Shown: in pieces, positions 53,233-61,747 of the stretch
How the letters are laid out: each line of letters starts with the position of its first letter
Numbering within the stretch: the first letter of the stretch is position 1
Source of the DNA: Mycobacterium sp. 236(2023)
GTDB lineage: Bacteria > Actinomycetota > Actinomycetes > Mycobacteriales > Mycobacteriaceae
Length of the DNA stretch: 64,000 nucleotides
Reading direction: 5' to 3'
Assembly: GCF_029623955.1 (NCBI RefSeq)
Contig: NZ_JARSBP010000004.1
Location: 186,001-250,000 of the forward strand
Notes under the pieces: model-generated
What the model was told of the DNA's origin: nothing
Seen by the model: the letters and a program-made list of their open reading frames with translations, nothing else
Databases searched by the model: none
Translations under genes and position numbers: made by a program

Positions 53233-55089
53233 ATGAGTGAGTCCGAGCGTCCAGACGCCAGCGATGGCCCTGAAGCCTTTGGGGCATCGCCTGAAAATCA
53301 CCTGTCCAGCGAAGACGCGGCAGAGCTCGAACAACTCCGGCGGGAAGCAGCAGCCCTGCGGGAACAACTGGAAAATGCTGTAGGTCCCCAGAGCGGTTTG
53401 CGCAGTGCACGAGATGTTCACCAGCTCGAGGCCCGCATCGACTCGCTCGCCGCGCGCAACGCCAAGCTGATGGACACCCTCAAGGAAGCGCGGCAGCAGT
53501 TGCTGGCGCTCCGCGAGGAGGTCGACCGGCTCGGGCAGCCGCCCAGCGGTTACGGCGTGCTCCTGTCGGTGCAGGAGGACGACACGGTCGACGTGTTCAC
53601 CTCCGGCCGCAAGATGCGCCTCACCTGCTCGCCGAACATCGACACCAAGGAGCTCAAGAAGGGCCAGACGGTCCGTCTCAACGAGGCGCTGACCGTCGTC
53701 GAGGCCGGCACCTTCGAGTCCGTGGGCGAGATCAGCACGCTGCGCGAGATCCTGACCGACGGCCACCGCGCGCTCGTCGTCGGGCATGCCGATGAGGAGC
53801 GGATCGTCTGGCTCGCCGAACCTCTGGTCGCCGCGGAGCACCTCCCTGAGGGCTCCTACGCCACCGATGACGACCTGACCGACGACCGGCCGCGCAAGCT
53901 GCGTCCCGGCGACTCGCTGCTCGTCGACACCAAAGCCGGCTACGCCTTCGAGCGTGTGCCCAAGGCCGAGGTCGAGGATCTGGTGCTGGAAGAGGTTCCC
54001 GACGTCAGCTACAACGACATCGGCGGCCTGGGTCGCCAGATCGAGCAGATCCGCGACGCCGTCGAGTTGCCGTTCCTGCACAAGGAGCTCTACCGCGAGT
54101 ACTCGCTGCGGCCGCCCAAGGGTGTGCTTCTGTACGGCCCGCCCGGCTGCGGTAAGACGCTGATCGCCAAGGCCGTCGCCAACTCGCTGGCCAAGAAGAT
54201 GGCGGAGTTGCGCGGTGAAGAGTCGCGCGACGCCAAGTCGTACTTCCTCAACATCAAGGGCCCCGAGCTGCTGAACAAGTTCGTCGGTGAGACCGAGCGT
54301 CACATCCGGCTGATCTTCCAGCGCGCGCGGGAGAAGGCCTCCGAGGGCACCCCGGTGATCGTGTTCTTCGACGAGATGGACTCGATCTTCCGCACGCGCG
54401 GCACGGGTGTCAGCTCCGACGTCGAAACCACCGTCGTCCCACAGCTTCTCAGTGAGATCGACGGCGTCGAGGGCTTGGAGAACGTCATTGTGATCGGCGC
54501 TTCCAACCGTGAGGACATGATCGACCCGGCGATCCTGCGGCCAGGCCGCCTCGACGTCAAGATCAAGATCGAGCGGCCCGATGCCGAGTCGGCGCAGGAC
54601 ATCTTCAGCAAGTACCTCACCGAGCAACTGCCGATCCATACCGACGATCTGTCGGAGTTCTCGGGTGACCGGGGCCAGACGATCAAGGCGATGATCGAGA
54701 AGGTCGTCGACCGGATGTACGCCGAGATCGACGACAACCGGTTCCTGGAGGTCACCTACGCCAACGGTGACAAGGAAGTCATGTACTTCAAGGACTTCAA
54801 CTCCGGAGCGATGATCCAGAACGTCGTCGACCGGGCGAAGAAGAACGCCATCAAGGCGGTGCTGGAGACAGGCCAGCCGGGTCTGCGCATCCAGCACCTG
54901 CTGGACTCGATTGTCGACGAGTTCGCCGAGAACGAGGATCTGCCCAACACCACCAATCCTGATGACTGGGCCAGGATCTCGGGCAAGAAGGGCGAGCGGA
55001 TCGTGTACATCCGCACGCTCGTCACGGGCAAGAGTTCGTCGGCGAGCCGGGCTATCGACACCGAGTCCAACCTCGGGCAGTACCTGTAG
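53233..55089 (+). CDS. mpa: Proteasome-associated AAA+ ATPase Mpa (ARC)
   Basis: A 618-residue hexameric ATPase that unfolds Pup-tagged proteins and feeds them to the 20S proteasome. The N-terminal coiled coil (residues about 32-90) binds Pup. Two OB-fold domains follow. The AAA+ module has Walker A GPPGCGKT near residue 302 and Walker B FFDEMDSI near 376, with GASNREDMIDPAILRPGR. The C-terminus GQYL carries the penultimate Tyr and Leu used for proteasome docking. The ATG at 53233 has AAAGGAG upstream. The usual downstream dop-pup-prcBA genes are not present in this window. Confidence 0.97.
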   Translation: MSESERPDASDGPEAFGASPENHLSSEDAAELEQLRREAAALREQLENAVGPQSGLRSARDVHQLEARIDSLAARNAKLMDTLKEARQQLLALREEVDRLGQPPSGYGVLLSVQEDDTVDVFTSGRKMRLTCSPNIDTKELKKGQTVRLNEALTVVEAGTFESVGEISTLREILTDGHRALVVGHADEERIVWLAEPLVAAEHLPEGSYATDDDLTDDRPRKLRPGDSLLVDTKAGYAFERVPKAEVEDLVLEEVPDVSYNDIGGLGRQIEQIRDAVELPFLHKELYREYSLRPPKGVLLYGPPGCGKTLIAKAVANSLAKKMAELRGEESRDAKSYFLNIKGPELLNKFVGETERHIRLIFQRAREKASEGTPVIVFFDEMDSIFRTRGTGVSSDVETTVVPQLLSEIDGVEGLENVIVIGASNREDMIDPAILRPGRLDVKIKIERPDAESAQDIFSKYLTEQLPIHTDDLSEFSGDRGQTIKAMIEKVVDRMYAEIDDNRFLEVTYANGDKEVMYFKDFNSGAMIQNVVDRAKKNAIKAVLETGQPGLRIQHLLDSIVDEFAENEDLPNTTNPDDWARISGKKGERIVYIRTLVTGKSSSASRAIDTESNLGQYL

Positions 55090-55101
55090 CAGAGCGTGAT
55101 C

Positions 55102-55134
55102 CGGGCCCGGGGCGACGATTTCGTCCCGGGCCCG
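55102..55134 (+). terminator. Intrinsic-terminator-like hairpin after mpa
   Basis: CGGGCCCGGG (55102-55111) and CCCGGGCCCG (55125-55134) form a perfect 10-bp GC stem with a 13-base loop, 12 bases after the mpa stop. No U-tract follows. It probably ends the mpa transcript. Confidence 0.6.
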
Positions 55135-55223
55135 AATCGCGCACAGTGTTCACGCCACCGACCCCCGATCGACATCGGCCACGCGTATTTTTCGCGCCAA
55201 AGCCATCAAGATCGGGGAGTTCC

Positions 55224-55541
55224 ATGAAGATCTACGCCGCGCGCCTCATCGGTGCGACGTCTCTGTTGTTCGCCACCGCTGTCGGTGCCGCCAGTCCGGC
55301 TCTGGCCGACGAGTGGACGATGCCCAGCGTCGAGGGCGAACTGCTGCAGAGCGCGACGGACGCCGTGCTCGAGGCCAGCAACGGCGCCGTCAGCCCGGAG
55401 ACGTCCGTGTCGTCAGGACCGCCCTTCGAGCAGCTCAACCTCACCAACTGGGTGGTGTGCGCGCAGTCGCCGGAGGCCGGCGAGGAGATCTCCGACGACA
55501 CCCCGCCCGAGCTTGAGGTGGCCCGCCCCAATCAGTGCTGA
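55224..55541 (+). CDS. Small secreted PASTA-like protein
   Basis: A 105-residue exported protein. The signal peptide is MKIYAARLIGATSLLFATAV followed by an Ala-rich cleavage region ending PALADEW. The mature domain begins WTMPSVEGELLQSATDAVLE and contains NWVVCAQSPEAGEE and LEVARPNQC. This matches the PASTA fold used in peptidoglycan or muropeptide recognition, with two Cys that could form a disulfide. GGGGAG precedes the ATG. It lies alone between the mpa terminator and the divergent sugar regulator. Confidence 0.75.
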   Translation: MKIYAARLIGATSLLFATAVGAASPALADEWTMPSVEGELLQSATDAVLEASNGAVSPETSVSSGPPFEQLNLTNWVVCAQSPEAGEEISDDTPPELEVARPNQC

Positions 55542-55552
55542 TCCGAGGCAAA

Positions 55553-56368
55553 TTAGAAATCGACGACGTCGACGACGTGGACGCGCACGCCCACATGCGC
55601 GATCCGCCGTAGCTGTTCCCGGTCCGCAGTCGAGTCGGTCACCAAGTGGTCGAGCCGTTCCAGAGACGCCATCTTGGCCAGCGTGACCTTCCCGATCTTG
55701 GAACCGTCAACGGCGACGACAACGCGTTGAGCGTTGGCGGCCATGGCAATTGCGGTGCGCGCTTCCGCCTCGTCGAACGTCGTCGCACCCACTTCGGCCG
55801 ACATCCCATCGGCCCCGAGGATCGCGGTGCCCACCGTGATCACCTGGAATGCGTGCTCGGACATCGGCCCGACGGCCTCCAGGGAATTGGCTCGCACCAG
55901 GCCGCCGGTCATGATCACCTTCATGTGCGCATCCACTGCGCAATTCGCCGCGATCGTCAGGGAATTCGTCACGATGGTGATGTTCGGTCTGCCTTTGAGC
56001 GACTTCGCCACCTCGCCTGTGGTGACACCTCCGGTCAGGGCAACTGCCTGCGGGCCCGCGGGCACAAGCGCCGCGGCGTGCTGCGCGATGCGGCGTTTGA
56101 TGGTCACCATGCGGTGATCGCGCAGCCGCACGGGGATCTCGTTGCCGCTGGGATCCACGGCGCGGGCTCCGCCGTGGGTGCGAACCAGCAGTCCCTGCTC
56201 CTCGAGCTCACTCAGATCCCGGCGCAGCGTCGCGGGCGAGACGTTCAGCTTCTCCCACAGTTCCTGCGACGCCACATCGCCCCGGTCACGCAACAGTGAC
56301 AGCACTTCCCGCATCCTGTCGGTGCGTTTGATCGACAACGCTCGTCGCTCCTCGGTGAATGATGCCAA
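55553..56368 (-). CDS. DeoR/AgaR-family transcriptional regulator
   Basis: A 271-residue repressor. The winged HTH is near the N-terminus (ELWEKLNVSPATLRRDLSELEEQGLLVRTHGGARAV, split over residues about 36-71), with the DeoR signature. The C-terminal sugar-phosphate sensor has LTGGVTTGEVA and TNSLTIA. The first start is TTG at 56368, directly beside an inverted repeat; an ATG at 56314 would remove 18 residues but leave the HTH. It is divergent from the amino-sugar operon, whose sugar-phosphate intermediate is its probable inducer. Confidence 0.88.
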   Translation of the reverse strand: MASFTEERRALSIKRTDRMREVLSLLRDRGDVASQELWEKLNVSPATLRRDLSELEEQGLLVRTHGGARAVDPSGNEIPVRLRDHRMVTIKRRIAQHAAALVPAGPQAVALTGGVTTGEVAKSLKGRPNITIVTNSLTIAANCAVDAHMKVIMTGGLVRANSLEAVGPMSEHAFQVITVGTAILGADGMSAEVGATTFDEAEARTAIAMAANAQRVVVAVDGSKIGKVTLAKMASLERLDHLVTDSTADREQLRRIAHVGVRVHVVDVVDF

Positions 56369-56387
56369 CGATCAGTTTTCCTGATCG
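56369..56387. promoter_or_regulatory. Inverted repeat at the DeoR start, probable autoregulatory operator
   Basis: CGATCAG at 56369-56375 and CTGATCG at 56381-56387 form a perfect 7-bp inverted repeat with a 5-base spacer TTTTC. It lies against the TTG start of the DeoR gene and overlaps the AGGAAAA that would serve as its ribosome-binding site. It is within the divergent region before the sugar operon, so it could control both. Binding is inferred. Confidence 0.55.
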
Positions 56388-56475
56388 TTTCGCCGCGTTC
56401 TGTTGCGCGCTATGAGCGATCTTCCCATGATCAACCCATGGGTCATCCAGATCACACCGATTGGTCGCCGACGCC

Positions 56476-57351
56476 GTGACCCTTGCCGTGACATCCGATC
56501 TCGTCGCCGCCGCAGCAGGTGCGGGCGGTGCGGTCCTCGCGTTCAATGTGATCACCATCGAACATGCCGAGGGCATCGCCGAGGGAGTCGAAACCGCCGG
56601 GGGCGCGGCAATTCTCCAGATCAGCGAGAACACGATCGCGTTCCACGGGCGCCGGATCGCGCCGCTGCTGGCCGCCTGTGCGCAGATCGCCGCCCAGTCG
56701 AACGCCCCGCTGGGCATCCATCTGGATCACTTGCAGGACATGGCCCTCGTCGATCAGGCGGTCGCGTCAGCTGCCGCGCTCGGCGCCACGTCGCTCATGA
56801 TCGACGCCGCGCACCTCGACTACGACGCCAATGTCGAACGCACCCGCGCGGTCACCGCGCAGGCCCACGCTGCCGGGCTGTGGGTGGAGGCCGAGTTGGG
56901 GGAGATCGGCGGTAAGGCGGGCGCCCACGCGGCCGGGACACGCACCGACCCGGACGAGGCTGCGGCGTTCGTCGCGGCGACAGGAGTGGATGCACTGGCC
57001 GTCGCGGTGGGCAGCTCTCACGCCATGACGACCCGCGAGGCCCAGTTGGATCATGACCTGATCCACCGCCTGGCCGAAAGCGTGGAGGTCCCGCTCGTTC
57101 TCCACGGATCGTCGGGGGTGTCCGATGATCAGCTGCGCCGCGCCGCCGAGGCGGGCATCCGGAAGCTGAACGTCGGTACCGCGCTCAACATCGCGTTCAC
57201 GGGCGGGGTTCGAAAGGTGTTGGCCGACAACGAAGAATCTTCTGACCCGCGCCCGTACCTGGCTGCCGGGCGTGCTGCCGTCAGCGACACCGTGGCTGAC
57301 CTGTGCCGCGTCGTGGCCGCGGCGCCCGCGGGGAAGGCAGCACCGCGGTGA
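56476..57351 (+). CDS. kbaY: Class II ketose-bisphosphate aldolase (tagatose-bisphosphate aldolase catalytic subunit)
   Basis: A 291-residue zinc-dependent aldolase of the GatY/KbaY/FbaA family. Metal and substrate sites are IHLDHLQD, AELGEIGGKAG, the VAVGSSHAM loop and VLHGSSGV, with NVGTAL near the C-terminus. In the presence of a KbaZ partner, tagatose-1,6-bisphosphate is the likely substrate. The start is uncertain: GTG at 56476 matches typical N-termini, and TTG at 56461 and GTG at 56488 are also possible. It is the first gene of the operon, divergent from its DeoR regulator. Confidence 0.85.
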   Translation: MTLAVTSDLVAAAAGAGGAVLAFNVITIEHAEGIAEGVETAGGAAILQISENTIAFHGRRIAPLLAACAQIAAQSNAPLGIHLDHLQDMALVDQAVASAAALGATSLMIDAAHLDYDANVERTRAVTAQAHAAGLWVEAELGEIGGKAGAHAAGTRTDPDEAAAFVAATGVDALAVAVGSSHAMTTREAQLDHDLIHRLAESVEVPLVLHGSSGVSDDQLRRAAEAGIRKLNVGTALNIAFTGGVRKVLADNEESSDPRPYLAAGRAAVSDTVADLCRVVAAAPAGKAAPR

Positions 57352-58661
57352 GTCGAACACAGCTGATCAACCCGCTCCTGGACACGATCGCGCGGCACAA
57401 ATCTGGCGAACCCGTCGGAATCTACTCGGTGTGCTCGGCTCATCCGACCGTGATCCAGGCTGCGATCGAGCAGGCCGCCGCCGACGACGGTTACGTTCTG
57501 ATCGAGGCCACCTCCAATCAGGTGGACCAGTTCGGCGGATACACCGGTATGCGGCCCACGGACTTCCGCGACCACGTCCATCAGATCGCCGACCGCTGCG
57601 GATTCCCCAGCAGCAGAGTCGTTCTCGGCGGTGATCATCTCGGCCCGAATCGCTGGCAAGACCTGTGCGCGCGCGATGCGATGGCCAACGCCGAGGTGTT
57701 GGTCCGGGCCTACGTGGAAGCCGGATACACGAAGATTCACCTGGACTGCAGCATGTCCTGCGCCGACGATCCGTCGACACTGACCGACGAGGTCGTCGCG
57801 GACCGCGCGGCGCGGCTACTGCAGGTCGCCGAGAAGGCCGCCGCCGCTGCCGGTCTGCCCGGACCGGTCTATGTGATCGGCACGGAGGTGCCCGTTCCGG
57901 GCGGTGCCCACGAGACTCTGACCGCGCTCACCCCGACCCCCGCAGACCACGCCCGTCGCACGCTCGATGCGCACAAATCGGCCTTCGCGGCACGGTCTTT
58001 GGAGCAGGTTTGGCCCCGGATCATCGCTCTGGTCGTGCAACCCGGAGTGGAGTTCGACCACCTCGCCGTCATCGACTACGTGCACTCCGCGACCGCCGAG
58101 TTGCGGCGTGTTCTCGACAACGAGGAAAACCTGGTGTTCGAAGCCCACTCCACCGACTACCAGCGCGGCGGTCAGCTGCGCGAACTCGTGGAAGACCACT
58201 GGGCAATCCTGAAAGTCGGCCCGGGCCTCACATTTGCGATGCGGGAGGCGCTCTTCGCGCTCGCCCACATCGAAGACGAGCTCGTCGATGCCGCTTCCCG
58301 GTCGAACCTGATCGACGTCGTCGAACAACGCATGCTGGCCGAGCCTCGCTATTGGGCGTCCTACTACGGCGGCACCGACGACGCGGCCGCCGAGCAGATT
58401 GCCCGCCGGTACAGCTACAGCGACCGCCTGCGCTACTACTGGCCCGACCCCGAAATCAACGCGGCGCGAATGACGTTGCTGGACAACCTTCGCAGAATCA
58501 GCGTTCCGCTGCCGCTGATCAGTCAGTACCTGCCCGGCCAGTACCAGCGGATCCGTGCCGGAACACTCGACAGCGACCCGCACGCCCTCGTCGTCGACCA
58601 CGTCCGCGACGCGCTCCGTCCCTATGCCAGCGCTTGTATGAACACGGAAGAAGTCCAATGA
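57348..58661 (+). CDS. kbaZ: Tagatose-bisphosphate aldolase non-catalytic subunit KbaZ/GatZ-like
   Basis: A 437-residue partner that stabilises and supports KbaY/GatY. Distinctive segments are GIYSVCSAHPTVIQAAIEQA, IEATSNQVDQFGGYTGM, RVVLGGDHLGPNRWQ, KIHLDCSMSCADDP, VIGTEVPVPGGAHE and QPGVEFDH. The family also contains epimerase-like members, so an isomerase role is possible. The GTG at 57348 overlaps the kbaY stop by four bases. Confidence 0.92.
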   Translation: MSRTQLINPLLDTIARHKSGEPVGIYSVCSAHPTVIQAAIEQAAADDGYVLIEATSNQVDQFGGYTGMRPTDFRDHVHQIADRCGFPSSRVVLGGDHLGPNRWQDLCARDAMANAEVLVRAYVEAGYTKIHLDCSMSCADDPSTLTDEVVADRAARLLQVAEKAAAAAGLPGPVYVIGTEVPVPGGAHETLTALTPTPADHARRTLDAHKSAFAARSLEQVWPRIIALVVQPGVEFDHLAVIDYVHSATAELRRVLDNEENLVFEAHSTDYQRGGQLRELVEDHWAILKVGPGLTFAMREALFALAHIEDELVDAASRSNLIDVVEQRMLAEPRYWASYYGGTDDAAAEQIARRYSYSDRLRYYWPDPEINAARMTLLDNLRRISVPLPLISQYLPGQYQRIRAGTLDSDPHALVVDHVRDALRPYASACMNTEEVQ

Positions 58662-59782
58662 CCACCATCACGCCTGCTCAGAAAGACGGCGGCGCAACGA
58701 TTCTGGAGATCGGGCAGCAGCCGGCGGCGTGGCGTGAAGTCGCGGCTGCCACCGATGCCCGAACCGAGGAGTTCCTGCGGGACGTTCTCGGGGTGCCCGA
58801 TCTGCGGATCGTCCTGACGGGAGCGGGCAGCTCGGCTTTCGCGGGCGACATCGTCGCGCCCGCATTGCGCAGAAACCTCCGACGTCGCGTCGAGGCGATT
58901 CCCACCACGGGCATCGTCGCCAATCCGCACGATCACCTCGAAAGGCGCACTCCCACACTGGTGATCTCGTTCGGGCGCTCGGGCAACAGCCCCGAGAGCA
59001 CCGCGACCACAGAATTGGCGGACGCGCTCGTCGACGACGTCTGGCATCTCGTGCTCACCTGCGGCAGGGATGGTCAGCTGGCGCGGGAGCACACCGGCCG
59101 CCCGAGGTCGCTGGTCGTCTACATGCCGGAGCAGACCAATGACACCGGCTTCGCGATGACGTCGAGCCTGACCTCGATGATGCTGTCCTGCCTGCTGCTG
59201 CTCGGCGGCGCCACTGCCGGCGATGTCGAGGCGGTGGCCGCCGCGGGCCAATACGTCATCGACCGGCAGGCCGACATCCGGGCGCTGGCGCAGGTGAAGC
59301 GGCAGCGGTTCGTCTACCTCGGCAGTGGACCGCTGGGCGGTCTGGCCCGCGAATCGGCGCTCAAAATCCTGGAATTGACCGCCGGCGAAGTCGTCACCTA
59401 CTACGACTCGCCCCTCGGCTTCCGGCACGGACCCAAGTCGGTGCTCGACTCGGACACCCTCGCCGTGGTGTACCTGTCCACCGACCCCTATACCCGTCGC
59501 TACGACCTCGACATCGTCGCCGAGATCCGTGAGCAACTCGGCAGCGACAGCGTCGTCGTGCTCAGCACCGAGCCGGTGCCCGACGCGTCCGGCCCGGTGG
59601 TCGTGGTGCCCGGCCTCGCCGGACTCGGTGATTCGGCGGTGGCGGTTGCGTATTTGGTGTTCGCCCAATACCTTGCGCTGTTCACCTCGCTGGAGTACGG
59701 CAAGACTCCCGATAATCCTTTCCCCGCAGGCGAAGTGAGTCGCGTCGTGCGGGGAGTGACGATCTATCCGATGGAGGGGTGA
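58658..59782 (+). CDS. agaS: SIS-domain deaminase/isomerase AgaS
   Basis: A 374-residue double SIS-domain protein, like AgaS, which deaminates galactosamine-6-phosphate to tagatose-6-phosphate. The first SIS has GAGSSAFAGD and SFGRSGNSPES; the second has YLGSGPLGGLARESALKILELTAGEVVTYYDSPLG (read in parts) and RHGPKSVLD with the conserved His. It overlaps kbaZ by four bases and the kinase by four bases. GlmS-type glutaminase sequence is absent, so it is not a GlcN-6-P synthase. Confidence 0.9.
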   Translation: MTTITPAQKDGGATILEIGQQPAAWREVAAATDARTEEFLRDVLGVPDLRIVLTGAGSSAFAGDIVAPALRRNLRRRVEAIPTTGIVANPHDHLERRTPTLVISFGRSGNSPESTATTELADALVDDVWHLVLTCGRDGQLAREHTGRPRSLVVYMPEQTNDTGFAMTSSLTSMMLSCLLLLGGATAGDVEAVAAAGQYVIDRQADIRALAQVKRQRFVYLGSGPLGGLARESALKILELTAGEVVTYYDSPLGFRHGPKSVLDSDTLAVVYLSTDPYTRRYDLDIVAEIREQLGSDSVVVLSTEPVPDASGPVVVVPGLAGLGDSAVAVAYLVFAQYLALFTSLEYGKTPDNPFPAGEVSRVVRGVTIYPMEG

Positions 59783-60759
59783 GCGGCGTGTCCCTGTACC
59801 TCGGAGTCGACGGTGGCGGGTCCAAGACCGCGCTCGCGGTCGTCGACGGCGACGGCCACCTGCTGGCCCGTGCCACCGCGGCGAGTTCCTACTACTTCAA
59901 CCAGAGCTTCGACATCGTCGAAAGTGTGCTGCGCCAGGGCGTTTTCGAGGTCTGCGCCGCAGCCGGAGTAGCGGCGTCGGAAATCGATTTCGCCTTCTTC
60001 GGCCTGCCGGGGTACGGCGAGGCCAGCGCCGACATCGCGAACCTCGACGCCGTGCCGGGGCGCGTGCTCGGCCACGACCGCTATGCGTGTGACAACGACA
60101 TGGTGTGCGGCTGGGCAGGTTCCCTGGCCGGCGAGGACGGCATCAACGTCATCTGCGGGACCGGCTCGATGGCTTACGGCGAGCGCCACGGCACCGGGCG
60201 GCGCGTCGGGGGCTGGGGCGAGCTGTTCGGCGACGAGGGCTCTGCGTATTGGGTTGCCACACAGGGACTCAACGCATTCAGTCGGATGAGCGACGGACGG
60301 GCGCCGCGAGGTCCGCTCTACGAGTTTATGAGACGCCGACTGCAGATCGCCGGCGACCTGGACGCGGTGAGCCTCGTCATCGAACAGTGGGGCGGCGACC
60401 GGAGTTCGATCGCCGCATTGGCCACCACCGTGTGTGAGGCCGCCGGTGGCGGCGACGACACCGCACGCACCATCCTCGCTGCCGCGACCACCGAACTCGC
60501 AGTGCTCGTCGAGACAACCCGTGTTCAAGTCGGTTTCGGCGAACACGACCGGATCCCAGTGTCCTACTCCGGTGGCATGTTCGGTGACTCCGGCTTCCTG
60601 GAGTCGTTCCGGCGTTCACTGGCGCACCTGCCCGCCAAGTACGACCTGCAAGTCCCTCTGCTCGACCCCGCAGCGGGTGCGGCGCTCTACGCGGCAAAAC
60701 GCAGCGGTCACCCGTTGTCCGCCCCCGCCGTGCACCAACTCGCCGCCAGCCGACCGTGA
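59779..60759 (+). CDS. BadF/BcrA-type (N-acetylglucosamine kinase-like) sugar kinase
   Basis: A 326-residue ASKHA-fold kinase. The ATP phosphate loops are YLGVDGGGSKTALAV and ICGTGSMAYGE; GGWGELFGDEGSAYW is the adenosine-region motif of the eukaryotic-type N-acetylglucosamine kinase group. It probably phosphorylates imported galactosamine or N-acetylgalactosamine, replacing the PTS. Overlap with agaS is four bases (GTGA). It is followed after 34 bases by the DMT transporter. The family also includes acyl-CoA-dehydratase activators; the operon and motifs favour a sugar kinase. Confidence 0.85.
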   Translation: MSGVSLYLGVDGGGSKTALAVVDGDGHLLARATAASSYYFNQSFDIVESVLRQGVFEVCAAAGVAASEIDFAFFGLPGYGEASADIANLDAVPGRVLGHDRYACDNDMVCGWAGSLAGEDGINVICGTGSMAYGERHGTGRRVGGWGELFGDEGSAYWVATQGLNAFSRMSDGRAPRGPLYEFMRRRLQIAGDLDAVSLVIEQWGGDRSSIAALATTVCEAAGGGDDTARTILAAATTELAVLVETTRVQVGFGEHDRIPVSYSGGMFGDSGFLESFRRSLAHLPAKYDLQVPLLDPAAGAALYAAKRSGHPLSAPAVHQLAASRP

Positions 60760-60793
60760 TTCGATCCCACCAGACAGATGAGGTGAGCCTCCC

Positions 60794-61747
60794 GTGACCT
60801 ACGCTCCCCGCGACACCAGAGCCCGCAGCTGGATCTTCTATGCCGCACTCCTGATCCTGTTCTGGGGCGTCTGGGGTGCGTTCTCGGCACTCCCGGCGAC
60901 CAAGTACGGCTATCCCGACGAGATGATCTACAGCATCTGGGCGTTGACGATGATCATCCCAGCTGCTTTCGCCCTGCGCGGGCAACAGTTCGACCGGCGA
61001 CCTCAGGCCGCGATCTACGGCCTGCTGATCGGTCTCACCGGCGCAGGCGGTCAGCTGCTGCTCTTCCAGGCCCTCACCATGGGGCCCGCCTACCTGATCT
61101 TCCCGATCGTGTCGATCTCCCCGGCGATCACGGTACTCATGGCGATGGTTCTGCTCCGCGAACGGATTTCGAAGCTGGCCGCCGTCGGGCTCGTGGCGGC
61201 GCTGGCCGCCATCGTGCTGTTCAGCGTCACCGGGGCGCAGGACGATGCGTCGACAGGGCCGTGGTTGCCGCTGGCGATCCTGATCTGCATCGCGTGGGGC
61301 GTGCAGGCGTATTTCATGCGCAAGACGGCGACGATCGGCGTGAACGACGCCACGACGTTCGGCTGGATGGCCGTCAGTGCGGTCGTCCTCATCCCTGTGG
61401 CGCTGTTCTCTCTCGGCGAGATCCCACTGGACTTCCCCTGGCAGGCGCCGGCTTTGGCGGCCGGCACCCAGATCCTGAATGCCGTCGGCGCGTTGTTCCT
61501 GGTGATGGCGCTGAGCCGGGGCAAGGCGACCATCGTGGCACCCACCACGAACGCGCTCGCGCCCGCACTGACGATAGTCGTCTCGCTGATCGCCTACCAG
61601 ACTCTGCCGTCGCCCTACGGCGCGGTGGGTATCGTGCTCGCGCTGGTGGGCTCCACCCTCATGGTTTACAGCGACGAGAAGCGCGGTGAAGCCCCCACAC
61701 CCGCGGTGCCGGAGTCTTCGGCGGTGAGCGGGGCGTGGCACAAGTGA
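60794..61747 (+). CDS. DMT/EamA-family permease
   Basis: A 317-residue membrane protein with ten helices in two repeats, of the drug/metabolite transporter superfamily. The GPAYLIFPIVSISPAITVLMA helix and APTTNALAPALTIVVSLIAY helix are the paired EamA cores. The substrate may be a sugar or amino sugar since the gene lies inside the operon, downstream of the kinase; export of a product is also possible. The GTG at 60794 follows a weak GAGGTGAG sequence. Confidence 0.85.
   Translation: MTYAPRDTRARSWIFYAALLILFWGVWGAFSALPATKYGYPDEMIYSIWALTMIIPAAFALRGQQFDRRPQAAIYGLLIGLTGAGGQLLLFQALTMGPAYLIFPIVSISPAITVLMAMVLLRERISKLAAVGLVAALAAIVLFSVTGAQDDASTGPWLPLAILICIAWGVQAYFMRKTATIGVNDATTFGWMAVSAVVLIPVALFSLGEIPLDFPWQAPALAAGTQILNAVGALFLVMALSRGKATIVAPTTNALAPALTIVVSLIAYQTLPSPYGAVGIVLALVGSTLMVYSDEKRGEAPTPAVPESSAVSGAWHK

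Noticed and set aside
52585..54897. Long minus-strand reading frame through mpa
   Set aside because: Only its last part (52585-53085) is a real gene, with its own GTG and ribosome-binding site; the rest is the antisense of mpa.
58658..59782. GlmS-type glucosamine synthase annotation
   Set aside because: There is no glutaminase domain, and the kbaY/kbaZ context fits AgaS better.
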